Assembly: GCA_033557465.1 (NCBI GenBank) | Contig: CM066036.1 | Coordinates: forward strand, 724,483,828-724,547,827 | Source of the DNA: Ichthyophis bannanicus | Taxonomy: Eukaryota; Chordata; Amphibia; Gymnophiona; Ichthyophiidae | Reading direction: 5' to 3' | DNA length: 64,000 nt | In this document: piece by piece, positions 1-11,111 of the stretch | Numbering within the stretch: position 1 is the stretch's first letter | Layout: each line of letters begins with the position of its first letter | Program-made: the position numbers and the translations under genes | The notes under the pieces: generated by a model | Told to the model about the DNA's origin: nothing | What the model saw: the letters and a program-made list of their open reading frames with translations, nothing else | The model's database searches: none

Positions 1-1039
1 GTATCTCAACTCTGGTGACACTCCCTTTCCATACTGATCAGTTTTGAACAGATGGATTGGTATTCCATGGCTGTTACCACTTTCACTATACAGTAGACTT
101 AGGATTCTAAATGAATGGAGGAATCAACTTACCTACTCTAAAGTCCCCAAAGAAGAATATGCAGCATCCACTAACACTTTGTGGTCACTTGACGACCTGT
201 TCACTACAGTGTTCTAAGCACTCTGCACAGGATTTAACACACACTAGCCCATAGTGTGTGCTAGTGCTAATGACTAGTGCCTGTTAAAAACAGTCAGCAT
301 AGCAGAAATCATATTGTGGGATAGCAACTGGGCAGGCTGTGAGCAGAGAATGGGTGTGGACTGCACATAGTGTTAGCAAACAGTTCCTTACTATGTGCTG
401 TCAGAACTGCTGATAAATGGGTATATTTACCCCCTCCTTTAGAGGAGGTAAGTGCCTCCATGCTATTGACATGCACTTTATATGGCACTGATACTCCTCC
501 CCCCCCCCAAAAAAAAGAGACAATTGGCCTCTGTACAATATGCCTACCTACCCCTACTCCATGATCAAGATTCCAACACCCTTTAGCCCCCATCAGAATT
601 CATGCCCCCTCTGATCCCTCCATCGGCACCCTTATGACCTTGGTCTGCCTGTCAGTATGCATATTCCCTTTCAATCTCTGACCCATTAGAATCCAGGCCC
701 CATCTCTGATCATTTCCCCTTAGCATTAAAACCTCCTGTCCCCCTAAGCGGCACCTGATCCTCCCCCACCTTAACATTCTCCCTGGCACTTACTGGGTCT
801 TTCCCTAGTGCTATAATGAGAGGCAAGGATGATCCCTTGATGCACCTATTGCCAACCGGATTAAAATGGCAGCTCTGAGCCCTAGACCTATCCTTGAATT
901 ATTACATCCAGGGCTCAAATTGACAAATAAGGAACCCGAGCAGTAATGGAGACAGGTGCATCAAAATATTACGCTTGCCCTTTGATTATGCCACCAGACA
1001 AAGCCCCGTTAAGAACCAGAATGGTCAGCTGAGCCAGCC
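1..1039. other. No gene seen; non-coding DNA
   Basis: AT-rich, then C-rich, DNA with short ORFs only. It has a poly-C/poly-A tract near 499-516. A short self-complementary stretch around 240-270 is built on CACACTA/TAGTGTG. I recognise no known element here. Confidence 0.4.
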
Positions 1040-1540
1040 CAAGGGTATTTGATACCCTCAGTAAAGCTTAAGCCATGTGGCCTACTGCAGCATCTCCTTT
1101 TATCTGGATTACACCCCCGCTTCCCATGTCCAGCATCTCCCCTTATCTTTAACTCTCCAGGTGTCCAGAATCTCTCTTTCCCTTCCTTTCCCTCCACTCC
1201 CGCTCCCCAGGTGCTTTGCATCTCCCCTTATCTTTAACTCTCCAGGTGTCCAGAATCTCTCCTTCCCTTCCTTTCCCTCCACTCCCGCTCCCCAGGTGCT
1301 CTGCATCTCCCCTTGACTTTTCTGATCCCTCTAGTAGTCCAGCATCCCCTTTTTACATTTCCTGACTCTCCTAAGTGTCCGGCATCCCCTCTTGCCTTAC
1401 TTGACACTCCAGATGTCCAGCATTATCCCTTGTCTTCCCAGACTCCCTCAGTAATCCTGAATCCCTCCTCCCCTGCTTTCTTCCCCCCCACCGCTACCAC
1501 TTCCCTACCTCATTTGTCCTCTCAGTGCAGCAGCGGGCCT
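1040..1540. repeat. Pyrimidine-rich satellite-like block with 85-bp tandem duplication
   Basis: The plus strand is strongly C+T rich. An 85-bp unit beginning GCATCTCCCCTTATC occurs at 1133 and again at 1218, and a partial third copy starts at 1303. Further diverged units that start with a GTCC(A/G)GCATC-like phrase continue to about 1480 at roughly 38-45 bp spacing. This looks like a decayed minisatellite. ORFs across it have a low-complexity composition and are not credible genes. Confidence 0.75.
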
Positions 1541-1934
1541 ATGTGTACTTTTGTCTGACTCTGTACCACCCCCTCTGATAAGAAGTTTGTATTGGAGGGA
1601 GCGGGAGGGGGCCAGCAGGAGCATTAAGTACACCCACACTAGCGGCAATAGCCAGGGTTAGTACATGCCAAAGACACCCGTGCTGACCACGCTGCTTCAT
1701 CAACACCCATGTTATACTCCTCACCTATCTAGCCCCTGCCCAATCACATGCTAACTGTTAGCACGGCATTTTTACCACAGGGCTCTGTGCTAACATTTAA
1801 CATGGCGCACTTATCATATGGCAAATCCTATGCTAACCATTGGTACACCTTAGTAAACATGCCCCTAATAGAATTACTATATTATGCTATGGCACTCTAA
1901 ATAGGCCGATTATTTTATATATATTTTTTATTAT
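1541..1934. other. Intergenic; end of a TTTACTAAA-type repeat
   Basis: No gene. The segment at about 1730-1867 is rich in GCTAAC and ends with CTTAGTAAACATGCCCC. That terminus recurs, in either orientation, at 3540-3557, 29586, 49053, 55243 and 62430, so it is probably the end of a non-autonomous DNA element whose other end is not clear. Confidence 0.4.
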
Positions 1935-2285
1935 TTTGCTTAAATATATTGGTTCTGATATTCGACACCAGCAACTAGCACTTCTTTAGTGGCTAGCCAC
2001 TAGCACTGAACTTTAAACCTGGATATTCAATGCCACGAAGCTAACCGGGCAGCGGCAATATTGGGCTCCTGCCTGGTTAGCTTATGCGGCAAAATTTAGG
2101 CCAATGTCTAACTTTTGCCACATGTCACTAATTGGGCAGTGGCCCAATATTGCTGCTGCCCAGTTAGTGATGAGTGATGCCCCAGAATGCCCCTGGAACT
2201 CCCTGAAGCTAGGAGTGTAAAGAGGTGACACCCGGGGATATTAGGTGGCATTAATTGTATAAATGTTTTTGAATATTCCCCATTG
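1935..2285. repeat. Interspersed repeat (TATTCA-ended family), copy 1
   Basis: The block starts near TCTGATATTCGACACC and ends near TTTGAATATTCCCC. Inside it carries paired phrases such as GGGCAGCGGCAATATTGGGC and GGGCAGTGGCCCAATATTG. Related copies lie at 14840-15273, 22385-22785 and 61845-62000. The 14840 copy has a 3-bp target duplication and short inverted ends, so the family is probably a non-autonomous DNA transposon. No coding capacity. Confidence 0.5.
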
Positions 2286-3141
2286 TTTTCTTGTGGTTTT
2301 TATTATGTATTTTAGGGTAGTAAACTATATTTTTTAGGATATTGCAATTGTATAGATTTTCTGAATCAAATTTATTTTTTGAAAGTATAAAGAAAAAAAC
2401 CCACATAAGATAATATGGCACAAAGAATCAATATGATTTTTTAGGTCACATAATTACTTTTCTTGGAAAGAAATGCTCCAATTTAGACAGTCTTGTATTA
2501 TCTCCCTTAGTAAATCAAACCCTATTTGTCCTTGCAAACAGTCTGTTAACTGCTTCTATCACAGACTTACTGCCTAATCTGAATACAACTTTATTTGCCA
2601 ATATTGTGCTGCAGATTCTTAATGTACTTTGATAGGACATGCTTCTAAAATGGGATTTATTTTGTGGCTCTGGTTCTGTTGCAAGTATGGTCAAGGCTCT
2701 GTTCATTATTAATCTCCATTATATATACTGATTCCTTTTCCCTTATGTCATTTTGCAACATTGAGTGTCTTGCTAACTGGTCTTAGCATGGGAGAGTAAA
2801 GAGACTTGTCCTGTACTGTGATCAATGCATATTTATCTAATTATCTAAACTAAGACTGTTTATTAACACAGAGGTACTTACTGTTAATTTTTTCAAGTAT
2901 AATCTCCCCATTGACCTGACAAGGAAAATTCAACTACCTTATTAAGGTCTATAGCTGTCAGAGTGATGCTTATTGACTATGATCCCTCCCATCTTTGATC
3001 CTTCCCAGCTTTTCTAGTTTAGATGTAGGGAGTCTAGACAGCACTCTTCAAGATTCTAGATCAATACACAAAATACAATTTTGGAGGAAGGGCTCTCTAT
3101 CATATCATCAGATAAAATGATTCCAAATTCCTAGATTATGA
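2286..3141. other. No gene seen
   Basis: AT-rich unique-looking DNA with no convincing coding segment or repeat. Confidence 0.4.
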
Positions 3142-3557
3142 AGCCCTTTTAATAATGGGCGCTAGGGTATTTCACTTAATGCACCAAAAGTACCAAAACT
3201 ATAGCGAGTTAGGTGCAACACTATCATATTAACTGTTGGGGATTTGGAAAGCATTTCCCTGGCAGTTAACGTGGAACAGTTTCCCCTAACACATGCCACA
3301 TTAATGCAGGTGTACTTACATCCATCCATTGAGGTGGTGTTAGGTGAGCCCATGCTAATCACACAGGATGCAGTTAGCGTATGGTATAAATCTGCCACGA
3401 ACTGCACTGAACTCACCGTGCCCTCTTCTCCACCCCCAACATGCCCACTCGCGATCCTAATGTGGGTTGCACAATTAGCGTGGGAATCATCCTGCACCTT
3501 CATTGCATGCCAGAATACGTGCTGCCAGATAGCTTTCTTTAGTAAAAGATCCCCTTA
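3142..3557. repeat. MITE-like repeat ending in TTTAGTAAAAGATCCCC
   Basis: The right end (about 3540-3557) reads CTTTAGTAAAAGATCCCC. The left end (about 3142) carries an AT-shifted GCCCTTTTAATAA that is roughly its complement. The interior is rich in TTAACG/GTTAGCG phrases. Two overlapping opposite-strand ORFs (113 and 119 aa) cover it; their mirror-image overlap and lack of any family signature argue against coding. Boundaries are approximate. Confidence 0.4.
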
Positions 3558-3559
3558 TA

Positions 3560-4180
3560 GTGTACTTGTGTGGGGAGCTCTGTCCGTGGGTGGGAGGGGT
3601 TAGGTCGGGGGAGGAGCGAGGGCAGGCAGTGGGCGGCGTCTGACCCCAGACATACAGGGCCTTTTCTGAGGTTGGCTCTGTATGTCCGAGGTTGGCCTAT
3701 TCTGAGGTTGGCTCTGTATGTCCGAGGTTGGCCTATTCTGAGGATGGCTCTGTACAGGGCCTATTCTGAGGTTGGCTTGTTAGAAGAGGGACTTATTGCA
3801 CCTCGGAGGTGGAATAAGCCCCCCTGGACTTGGGTGGACCACTGAGCCCGGTGGAGACAAAGGGGTGCAGGGGGTTTCCCGTAGCTTGACCCTGGCCATG
3901 GAAGTCGGGCAGGTTGGGCTGCAGGGAAAGAAGTTTGTTGTTGTCAGCTTGTAAGCGGGTAGCATTTAAAATTGGTGCTACCCATTTAGCCCTTTCCTCT
4001 GTCCCCACTCCGCCCTGACACACCCCGATGCTAACCGCATAGCATCTGGGCGCGTTATGGATTTATCTGGGATTTTCAAAGGGCACTACCTGTATAGGCG
4101 CCTTTCGACTATCACAGATAATGCATTTACATGGGTAACTAGGACAATTACCTGTGTAAATACCTTCCAAAATCGGGCCC
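3560..4180. repeat. Multi-hairpin repeat family, copy 1 (with 36-bp tandem repeat)
   Basis: It shares with seven other blocks in this window a central dyad built on TTATTCCACCTC/GAGGTGGAATAA (here 3792-3818) and a terminus reading AATCGGGCCC. This copy additionally holds about three 36-bp tandem units starting GAGGTTGGCTCTG at 3668, 3704 and 3740. GC-rich; no coding. See the findings for the family structure. Confidence 0.65.
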
Positions 4181-4299
4181 TACATTTTTTCTTCTAATTT
4201 CTTTTTTTATGCCTATACCTGTGCTGTCATTTCATTTAGTATCAGATGTAAACACAAGTTTAACAAACTAGCAAAAGAATCTTTACTCTAGTAGTGTCA

Positions 4300-4512
4300 G
4301 CTCTTTAGACTAGGAGTTCTCTTTCAATAGTACTTTCTCAAGCTTCCTGTCAGGATTCTAACACCTAACCTTACCTGCTTTGTCCCATTAGTATGATCGT
4401 TTTAACTCTTTCCTGCTTTGATTGCATTCTTTTCTGTTTTTACTTTAGTCTGTACACCGCTCTACTATTTTATGAAGGGCGGTCAATCAAATTTTAATAA
4501 ACATAAACATAT
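4300..4512 (+). mobile_element. L2-type LINE 3' end
   Basis: The segment holds the typical L2-like 3' terminal signature: TACACCGC followed by a GAAGGGCGGT hairpin partner and an AATTTTAATAAA tail (about 4450-4505). Only the untranslated tail remains, so this is a severely 5'-truncated copy. Confidence 0.6.
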
Positions 4513-5998
4513 ATGATTAATATCGGTCCACCTTAAACTTAGGTACCATTCAAATGATAGTTCACCTTAACTTCAGGTTATACGTTCAAACAATAGTCCA
4601 TTTTAACTTTAGATATGTATTCAAATAATAGTCCACCTTAATTTGAGGAGTCTTGTAGACCATAGATAACTATGCAAAGGGAAACATCCGGATAACTTCA
4701 GTAGTTATCAGGCTAGTTCCCTTAGCGATAGTGATACTATACAGCACTAATCTTTTTGAAGATCATTTGATCTCCTTCTACCTGCTTGATGCTGATCTAT
4801 CTTATATTTTGAACAGTCAGCTCTGTAGACTTCATGGTCCTGCACAGTTCAAACAGAAAGATGGCTTATACAGTATCAATCAATTAGATGGACCCAGAGG
4901 ACACTGGCATCAGGTTATCTTCTGATTCAGGTTACATTCTGCTTACTGAGGCTGACCAGCTATTCTATCATCTGTCTGCCATGGATCTGGAGACTATGTC
5001 TGAGGAATATGCATATCATAAGTTAGGCTCAGTTTCCATCAAATTTGAACAAACCTTTCCACTGTTGGGGCTGAATTAAGTGGTGGACAAGTGGGTATGA
5101 ACCCCACAGTAAATGATTAATTATATACAGCATGAGATGGAAATAAAAAAAAAAATCTGAAAGCTAGGCAGGTGGTTTTGTATAATTCAAGGCTGTACAG
5201 TATGAATTAATAATTGGTCGAATCATTTCATTTCCACTGTTGCAGTTTTTTAATGGTCAGTCTCTCAGGGGGCTCTAAAAGGGATGTTATGCCATACATA
5301 ATTTGTGGAAGGCATCCTTCATCAGTTGTTTGTTAGTTATCAGTCTTCCAGCAATTACTATTAAATTGGTAGAGCACATCTAAAATGTCACAATGAAACA
5401 TCTAGAGATATGCACAGGGTAAATATTTTCAGTTTGGGCTTTTTTCCTGATTTTCAAGATGCTTGTTTTTGATTTGTTTCATACTGTCACATGCAAGAGT
5501 CTATGTATGCACTGTGTAAGGTGTGTTGTCTCTGAGCTCAGCACCAATCACAAAGTCTTTGCTGCAACACTTGGATTAAAACACACAATACTGCAGAATA
5601 CTGAGTTATTCGTTTTTATCTACATGGGTTTGGATATACATTTCCAAAGTCTTTAGAACTGTTTGACTTGTCACAGGTCTTTGTCTCACAAGCAGGCAAA
5701 ATTACGAACTAAACCAAGAAAGGAAAAACAATGAAAACCTATCTGCCCTACGTGCAATTAAATTATAACACTTGCATGGCTGAAAATTGCACTGATTTGA
5801 GTTTTCCAAACTGCTCCTTGGCTTAGGCAAGTTGACTGCTTTCCATCCACCCCTATTTTGGAACCCATAACCATAAAAGCAGGAGTAAATGGGAATCACT
5901 CCTGTTCAACTTGACACCTGGGACCCTAGTAAAGCTGCTGATCTGGTGGATCTTGTGGGATGTCATTGTTGCTGGGGAGGGGGTCAGTCAATGTTTTT
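4513..5998. other. No gene seen
   Basis: AT-rich DNA with several ORFs of 60-65 aa. None shows a domain or motif I recognise. Three imperfect repeats of a CCACCTTAA/CAAATAATAGTCCA phrase occur at about 4530-4650. Confidence 0.4.
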
Positions 5999-6509
5999 TT
6001 AATTAATTTTATTTATTTGCACAGTTTTTATATACCGCCCCTTCCAGAGATCAGGGGCAGTTTATATGGAACAACAAGTAACACAGAATGGATATTGAAC
6101 TATTTACACTATAACTATACATTTAACAGTGTGCACGCTTACACCATTAACTATTTACATAATTACTATTAGCTTATATACACATCGCCGGCAATTCCAG
6201 CATTGCAACAATTATGCATAATTTCCCGGCAAAGATTGCTCCTGAGGGGGTGGGAGGTAAGGGAAGGGGAACTGACTAGGTGCTTCTGCAATTGTGGCTG
6301 TTATAGTGTTTGATAAAGAGGAGGGTCTTTAATTCCTTTCTAAATATTTGTAGGTCCTTCACTGATTGGAGAGGGTCTGGCAGTGAGTTTCATAATGCCG
6401 GGGCTGTGACGGCGAATGCTCTGTTGCTTGCTATTTGTTTGCTTTTGCGAATGGAAGTTGGAACATTGAGGAGGTTCTGGTTGTTTTTCCTTCTGTTTCT
6501 GGAGTCAGT

Positions 6510-6785
6510 TTAGATGTTTATGGAAGATGCAAGATAGGAGGGGGCAATGTTATTGAGTAGTTTGAATGTGGTAACCAGCATTTTATATTTTATTCGACTT
6601 GCTATTGGGAGCCAATGGAGATTGTGTAAGATGGGGGTGATATGATCAGTTAGATGTCCCTTGGCTGTTATTCGGGCAGTGACGTTTTGAGTCATCTGGA
6701 GACTGTATACGTTCTTTTTAGGTAATCCATTTAGTAGACTGTTACAGTAGTCCAGATTGGGTATGATTAGTGCATGGACTACCAT
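6510..6785 (-). pseudogene. L2 ORF2 fragment, post-RT region
   Basis: This is a 91-aa open stretch of the decayed L2 element. It carries LIIPNLDYCNSLLNGLPKKN and ITPILHNLHWLPIASRI, the segment just C-terminal to the reverse transcriptase catalytic core in L2-type polyproteins. It stays open only by chance after frameshifts on both sides. Confidence 0.8.
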
Positions 6786-6832
6786 TCAGAGATCATGGGG
6801 GAAAAGGAGGGGTCTGAGGTTTTGTACAGTTC

Positions 6833-7087
6833 TTAACTTGAAAAATATGGTTCTGATGCCAAGATATTTAACTTCTTGTTTGAATGGGATGGTGGCACTG
6901 AGTATGTGGATTGTTTGGAGGGGGGAGGGGTGAAGCTTTGGTTTCTAGTGGTGAATAGTATTTCAGTTTTATTGAAGCTAATTTTGAGGTGGTTTATACT
7001 CGTATTTAGCCATTTTTCTGCTTCCTGTATGCATGCTGTTATGTTGTGATATGTAGGGTTATTTATGCCAATCTGGGAGTATAGCAA
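6833..7087 (-). pseudogene. L2 ORF2 fragment, RT palm/thumb region
   Basis: This open stretch follows the Y/FADD box of the same L2. It reads LLYSQIGI, then AEKWLNTSINHLKISFNKTE, the conserved helix after the catalytic aspartates (W..N..L..N..KTE). A frame change joins it to the fragment at 6510-6785. Confidence 0.8.
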
Positions 7088-8246
7088 GATGTCATCTGCC
7101 TAAAGGTGATATCCAGTTTGGTATTTTTTGAAAATTGTGCAGATTGGCTGAATATAGAGGTTAAAAAGGAGGGCAAACCTCAGAACCCTGTGGGATTCCT
7201 TGTTCCAGGGGGAAGGGTGTAGATGATTCGTGTGCAATATTTACATATTGGGTGCAGTCAGATAAGTAGCATCTGAATCATTGGAGGGCAATCCCTGCTA
7301 TTCCTAATTGAGCTGTCCTTGATAGCAGGATATTATGGTCCACATTGTCAAAGGCAGATGCTATGTTTATAAATATGAGTATGAAGTCCTTGTTCGCATT
7401 GTCCATACTGCAGATGAGGGTGTCAAAAAATACCAGCAGTAATGTTTCAACGCCATGAAAAGAGCGGAATCCATATTAATATTCATCAAGTGGTGCATTT
7501 AGATTAATGAAATCTTGGAATTGTAATTGAACTGTTTTTTTCGATAATTTTTGACACAAATGGTATGCTGGCAATTGGTCTATATGAGTTGGGATCTTCT
7601 TTGTTTAGAGTCCTTTTTTTAATATGGGGCGAATGGTCGAACATTTGAGTTCTATTGGTATAGATCCATTGGAGGAAGGATTGGTTGATTGTTTATTAGA
7701 TACGGGGCTAATTCTGTTTTTGTTGTTTTTATCCAGGCAATGGGCCATGGGTCTAGGTGAGAGGTGGTGGTGTTAATCTTTGTAATTGTTTCAAGGAGTT
7801 GTTTTTCCTTGATAAGGTGAAAGGAATGCCATTTATTGGGGTTAGTCTGATCATCTGTAGGGGGGGGGGGAAATGGGTGTAAGGTTTTTGGTTTTCAGTT
7901 TGGCTACAAAGTGGTTGGCTAGGGTTTAGGGTTTAATGTTACTTTCATTCCAGTCATTTTGGAGGGGTTTGGTTAAGGATTTGACCGTTTTGAAGAGTTC
8001 CCTTGGACAGTTAATGGCTTTATTTAGGATATTTGTATGGTTATTCTTTTTTGCTGTGTTATGGTTTCTTTATAGATATTCAAGGTGGCTTTGCAGCAGA
8101 TTTCAGTTCAGTGGGTTTTTTTATGTTGGGGTATTGTGGGTGGAAGAGTATCAGATGCTTTGGGGGTTGGGGGTTCTGCTGTTTGAGGGTCAGGAAGGGG
8201 ATATTATCTCTTCTGCTGGGATCAGGTAGATTGAGGTCAGGAGTTT

Positions 8247-9225
8247 AGTTTATTCAGATTTTGATATACCGCCTTTAAGCCCAAAAGATAACCAAAGCCT
8301 TATACATAATAATGTATATACATAAAAAAAGAGAAAAAAGGAAACATACAATTATAAATATATCTATAACAAAGGAAAATAAATAAGAAAAAAACTAGTA
8401 TAAAGTTTGTATCCATCTATAGCTAGATCTAAGGACTCTTCATAGGCAAAGGCCAAGTAGTTGGTCTTCAATATAGAATTGAATTGAGGGAGATTTATTT
8501 CTTTTCTCAAACATGGAGGGAGAGAATTCCAAACAATGGGTCCAAAACATGAAAAAGCAGTGTCTGAGGCAGGCAAAATCAATTGATTGGCATGGTTCGA
8601 ACTGAGAGAATGAGGTGATATGCGAGGGATGACTGTGTTGTATAAGTAGAGAGGAATGCCAATATGTAAGACCTTATGAATAAGAAGATATACCTTGAGT
8701 TGAATGTGATGATATAGGAAGCCGATGGAGATTTTTCAAAACAGATGTAATATTATCCTATTTCCTGGTGTTTGTTACAAGTCTAGCAGCAGAATTTTGC
8801 AGTATTTAAAACTGGTTTAAGACAGAATGAGGAAGTCCTTTGTGAAGAGAATTACAGTGATGCAAGAAGGCTGATTATGAGAACATGTATGTTGTGGAGG
8901 CTTGTATCCAAAAAATGCTTTATAGGTTGAACTTTCCTTAGAAAAAAATAACCAGACTTGAGAATTGAGATTTGTTTGTCCAAAGGTTAAAGAAGAATCA
9001 AGCTTGCAGCCTAATACAGTGATGGAATCATGAAGTGGGATAGACAATTGATGAATCAAAGGAGAAACTAAATGGCCGAGATTATGGCGCATCACCCACA
9101 TGACTTTAGATTTAAATGGATTCAATTTCATGCCATAATTGGCTAAGCAGTGGGCATTTTTTTTGCAAAGCACAGTTTAAAGGAATGAGATCAGGAGAAC
9201 AACAGTCAGTGAAATAAACTAGTTG
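8247..9225 (-). mobile_element. L2-type LINE, 5'-truncated copy
   Basis: The minus-strand tail at 8247-8300 reads as TATACCGCC in the L2 3' UTR context. Upstream on the minus strand, 8582-8364 encodes a C-terminal FGPIVWNSLPPCLRKEINLP block. The segment 9173-8817 encodes GMKLNPFKSKVMWV, then SITVLGCKLDSSLTF, which match the L2 thumb and post-thumb (NPxKTE..; xLGVxLDSSLSF). Truncated before the RT catalytic core and frameshifted. Its tail abuts the 5' end of the L2 copy at 5999-8243. Confidence 0.8.
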
Positions 9226-9299
9226 AGGGGGATCCAGGTCAGGGAGGGTGATGGGTGGGGGGGGGGGGAACAGACCTCAGTGTTGATGGCTGGTTACAG

Positions 9300-9880
9300 G
9301 GTTATCCTGTCCCACGAATAGCTATTTTTGGCCCCGCCTGCTGGCGTCTAACTTCCCCGCCAGTTGTATGGGGAGGTTAGACAGAGCGGGGAAGGGGCAG
9401 ATCGGGGGCGGAGTTAAGGCGGGTGTGGGCAGTCGCCAGCCCTGGACATACAGGACCGATTCTAATGTCGGCCCTTTAAGTCTGAGAACAGCGACTTGTA
9501 CGGGGAAGTTATTCCAACTCCGAGGTGGAATAACTTCCCTTGGACAACATGGATCAGCGGCCCAGGGTGCGGATGAGGCAGGGGAAAATCGAGGACATTC
9601 CCTACAGCCCAACCCTGGCCATAGGTGTCCGGATCAGGGGTTGGGCTGTGGGGAATGCTTTTCAGGAGCCAGAGACTGGGATCGCAGCTTTACAATAGAA
9701 CTACAGTGCCATGGCAACCGGACGCCATTGCGCCGCAGCTCCTTTGTAAAGCCCTGACTAAGTTAGTTGGGCAGGACTGCTTGCGATTCTGATCCTGCGG
9801 GGCTAGACGTGCTCTGCGGGATCAGAATCGCGACACCCTCTGTATGTCCAGTTCAGATCGTATGTGCAGAGAGCCTCTGT
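9300..9880. repeat. Multi-hairpin repeat family, copy 2
   Basis: A serial set of inverted repeats can be read directly. GTCTAACTTCCCC pairs with GGGGAGGTTAGAC (about 9349-9386). The central dyad GGGAAGTTATTCCA / TGGAATAACTTCCC lies at 9503-9539. ACAGCCCAACCCTG pairs with CAGGGGTTGGGCTGT (about 9606-9652). GCGATTCTGATCC pairs with GGATCAGAATCGC (about 9783-9829). The order is the same as in the copies at 21644 (reverse orientation) and 30490. A 129-aa ORF through it is a by-product of GC-rich sequence. Confidence 0.75.
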
Positions 9881-9984
9881 CCGGAATGGAATCAGCTTCT
9901 TAGGGAATCTGTAAATGCTGACATATATACTTTTTCCCAGAGACATGGATTCACTTTATAAAATGGGAAAGGGAAAGATTGTAG

Positions 9985-10072
9985 AGTTTAATATTTGGTA
10001 TGTATAGCTGGGCAGACTAGATATGCTAGATAGTCTTTGTCTGCAATCATTTTCTATGTTTCTATGTATTTT
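9985..10072 (+). mobile_element. CR1-type LINE 3' tail
   Basis: The text GGGCAGACTAGATATGCTAG, then GTCTTTGTCTGC, then the octamer-like end TTTCTATGTTTCTATG are the characteristic CR1/L3 3' terminus. The same tail class is seen at 31840-31950 and 39885-39950. No ORF remains; the left boundary is uncertain because it abuts the multi-hairpin repeat. Confidence 0.65.
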
Positions 10073-10079
10073 TTAGACA

Positions 10080-10650
10080 TGCCCATATTACTACTTCATG
10101 CTTCCTAGAAATTCAAATGTGCCAAGTATCCTCTTAATTAAGTAGCCCCTGTTCTAAAACAGTATTTACATGTGCATTCCCGCCTATATTTGCTAATACT
10201 GTTATTTATACCTGGGGATGGTTCAAAAATAATCCCCTATGGCACACACATACATGCAAGCTGGGTGTGTCCAATGATCCAGGCATTTTGTATTAACACC
10301 TTCCTGGACGTGACTCATGTCATTTGGGGAAAAATAGATCCATCCTCAAGGTTAGACTAGTGGGAAGAGAGTGGCATTTCTGAGATAGGAATAAAGAGAC
10401 ATCTAAGAAGGCTGGCATCACCATGTATTAATTACCAGATTCCCCATGGTACCCTTTTGAAAAAGTGTACCCACCTTGGCATATTGGCATCAGCAATTAC
10501 AGTACGTGAAGTAGCAGGAGCTGAAAAATTGACTGACTGAAGGAAGCAGTTCATAAGAATAAATAGATCTGGAGGATTTTTTTGGGTGCATTGCCATGTA
10601 TTTACAGAATGGTTTGTGGCAAATAACTTGTCATGATGATACAGTGTTAG
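10080..10650. other. No gene seen
   Basis: Mostly AT-rich DNA without a recognisable element. The opposite-strand ORF at 10432-10737 overlaps the start of the CR1 fragment and is not credible. Confidence 0.35.
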
Positions 10651-11111
10651 AGTACAATACAAGTGTGACATGATGTAATCATTTGGACCACTGGATAATA
10701 GAGGAGTAAAGGGGACACTAAGGGAGGACAAGGCCATAGCGAAGAGACTGAATGAAGTCTTTGCTTTGGCTTGAAGAAGATGTAGGAAAGTTACCCATGC
10801 CTAAAATGGTATTTAAAGATGATATATCGGAAGAATTGAAAGAAATATTGATAAACCAGGAAGATGTATTTCAACTATTTGATAAACTGAAGATTAGTAA
10901 ATAACCCGGACTGGATAGTATACATCCGAGAGTGTTGAAAGAACTAAAATATGAGATTGCAGACCTATTCTGTAAAGAATCAATGAAGTCATCTGTAGTA
11001 TCTGAAGATTGGAGAATGAACCAGTGTAGTGCCAATTTTTAAAAAGGATTCCAGGGGTGATCCAGGAAAATACAGACCGGTGAACCTGATATCTGTACCG
11101 GGTGAAATGGT
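10651..11111 (+). mobile_element. CR1 family 1, copy A, 5' part (interrupted)
   Basis: Plus-strand reading with frameshifts gives a VGPLDDRGVKGTLREDKAIA-like start at about 10680, the linker just before RT that is also the N-terminus of the 564-aa ORF at 36029-37723. LEWx-type residues and PSVDSIHPRVLKELKYEIA-type remnants follow to 11110. The element stops abruptly at GAAATCATTATA, where an antisense CR1 of another family has inserted. It resumes at 11995 with AATAAAATTACTGAACATG. Confidence 0.8.

Larger units (their letters stand above)
5999..8243 (-). mobile_element. L2-type LINE, decayed (RT and C-terminal region)
   Basis: Reading on the minus strand from 8243 to 5999, the remains of an L2-like ORF2 can be followed in order. 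First is a pre-RT linker rich in Pro/Thr. Next is PNSYRPIASIPFVSKIIEKT (near 7600), then a QYGFR block near 7490, then AFDNVDHNILL (near 7340). The QGIPQGS block follows near 7180 and a DDILLYSQ catalytic remnant near 7095. Last is NLDYCNSLLNGLPKKN (near 6720). It ends with a 3' UTR that holds TATACCGCCCC and a TTTATTT tail at 5999-6050. These are the RT order and motifs of L2 elements. Many stops and frameshifts make it non-functional. Another L2 of the same orientation abuts it at 8247, which suggests one inserted next to the other's tail. Confidence 0.85.

Noticed and set aside
3162..3603. Overlapping 113-aa and 119-aa ORFs on opposite strands
   Set aside because: They mirror each other over a MITE-like repeat and share no feature of a real protein.
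3668..3775. CRISPR-like array
   Set aside because: Three contiguous 36-bp tandem units without spacers, in a vertebrate-type repeat.
4731..5079. Two overlapping 63-64-aa ORFs as a small gene
   Set aside because: Short, in different frames, no start context, no recognised domain.
9368..9757. 129-aa plus ORF (and others over multi-hairpin repeats at 21890, 33742, 58280, 61045, 61162)
   Set aside because: All follow GC-rich inverted repeats, occur on both strands, and are not conserved in frame between copies of the same repeat.
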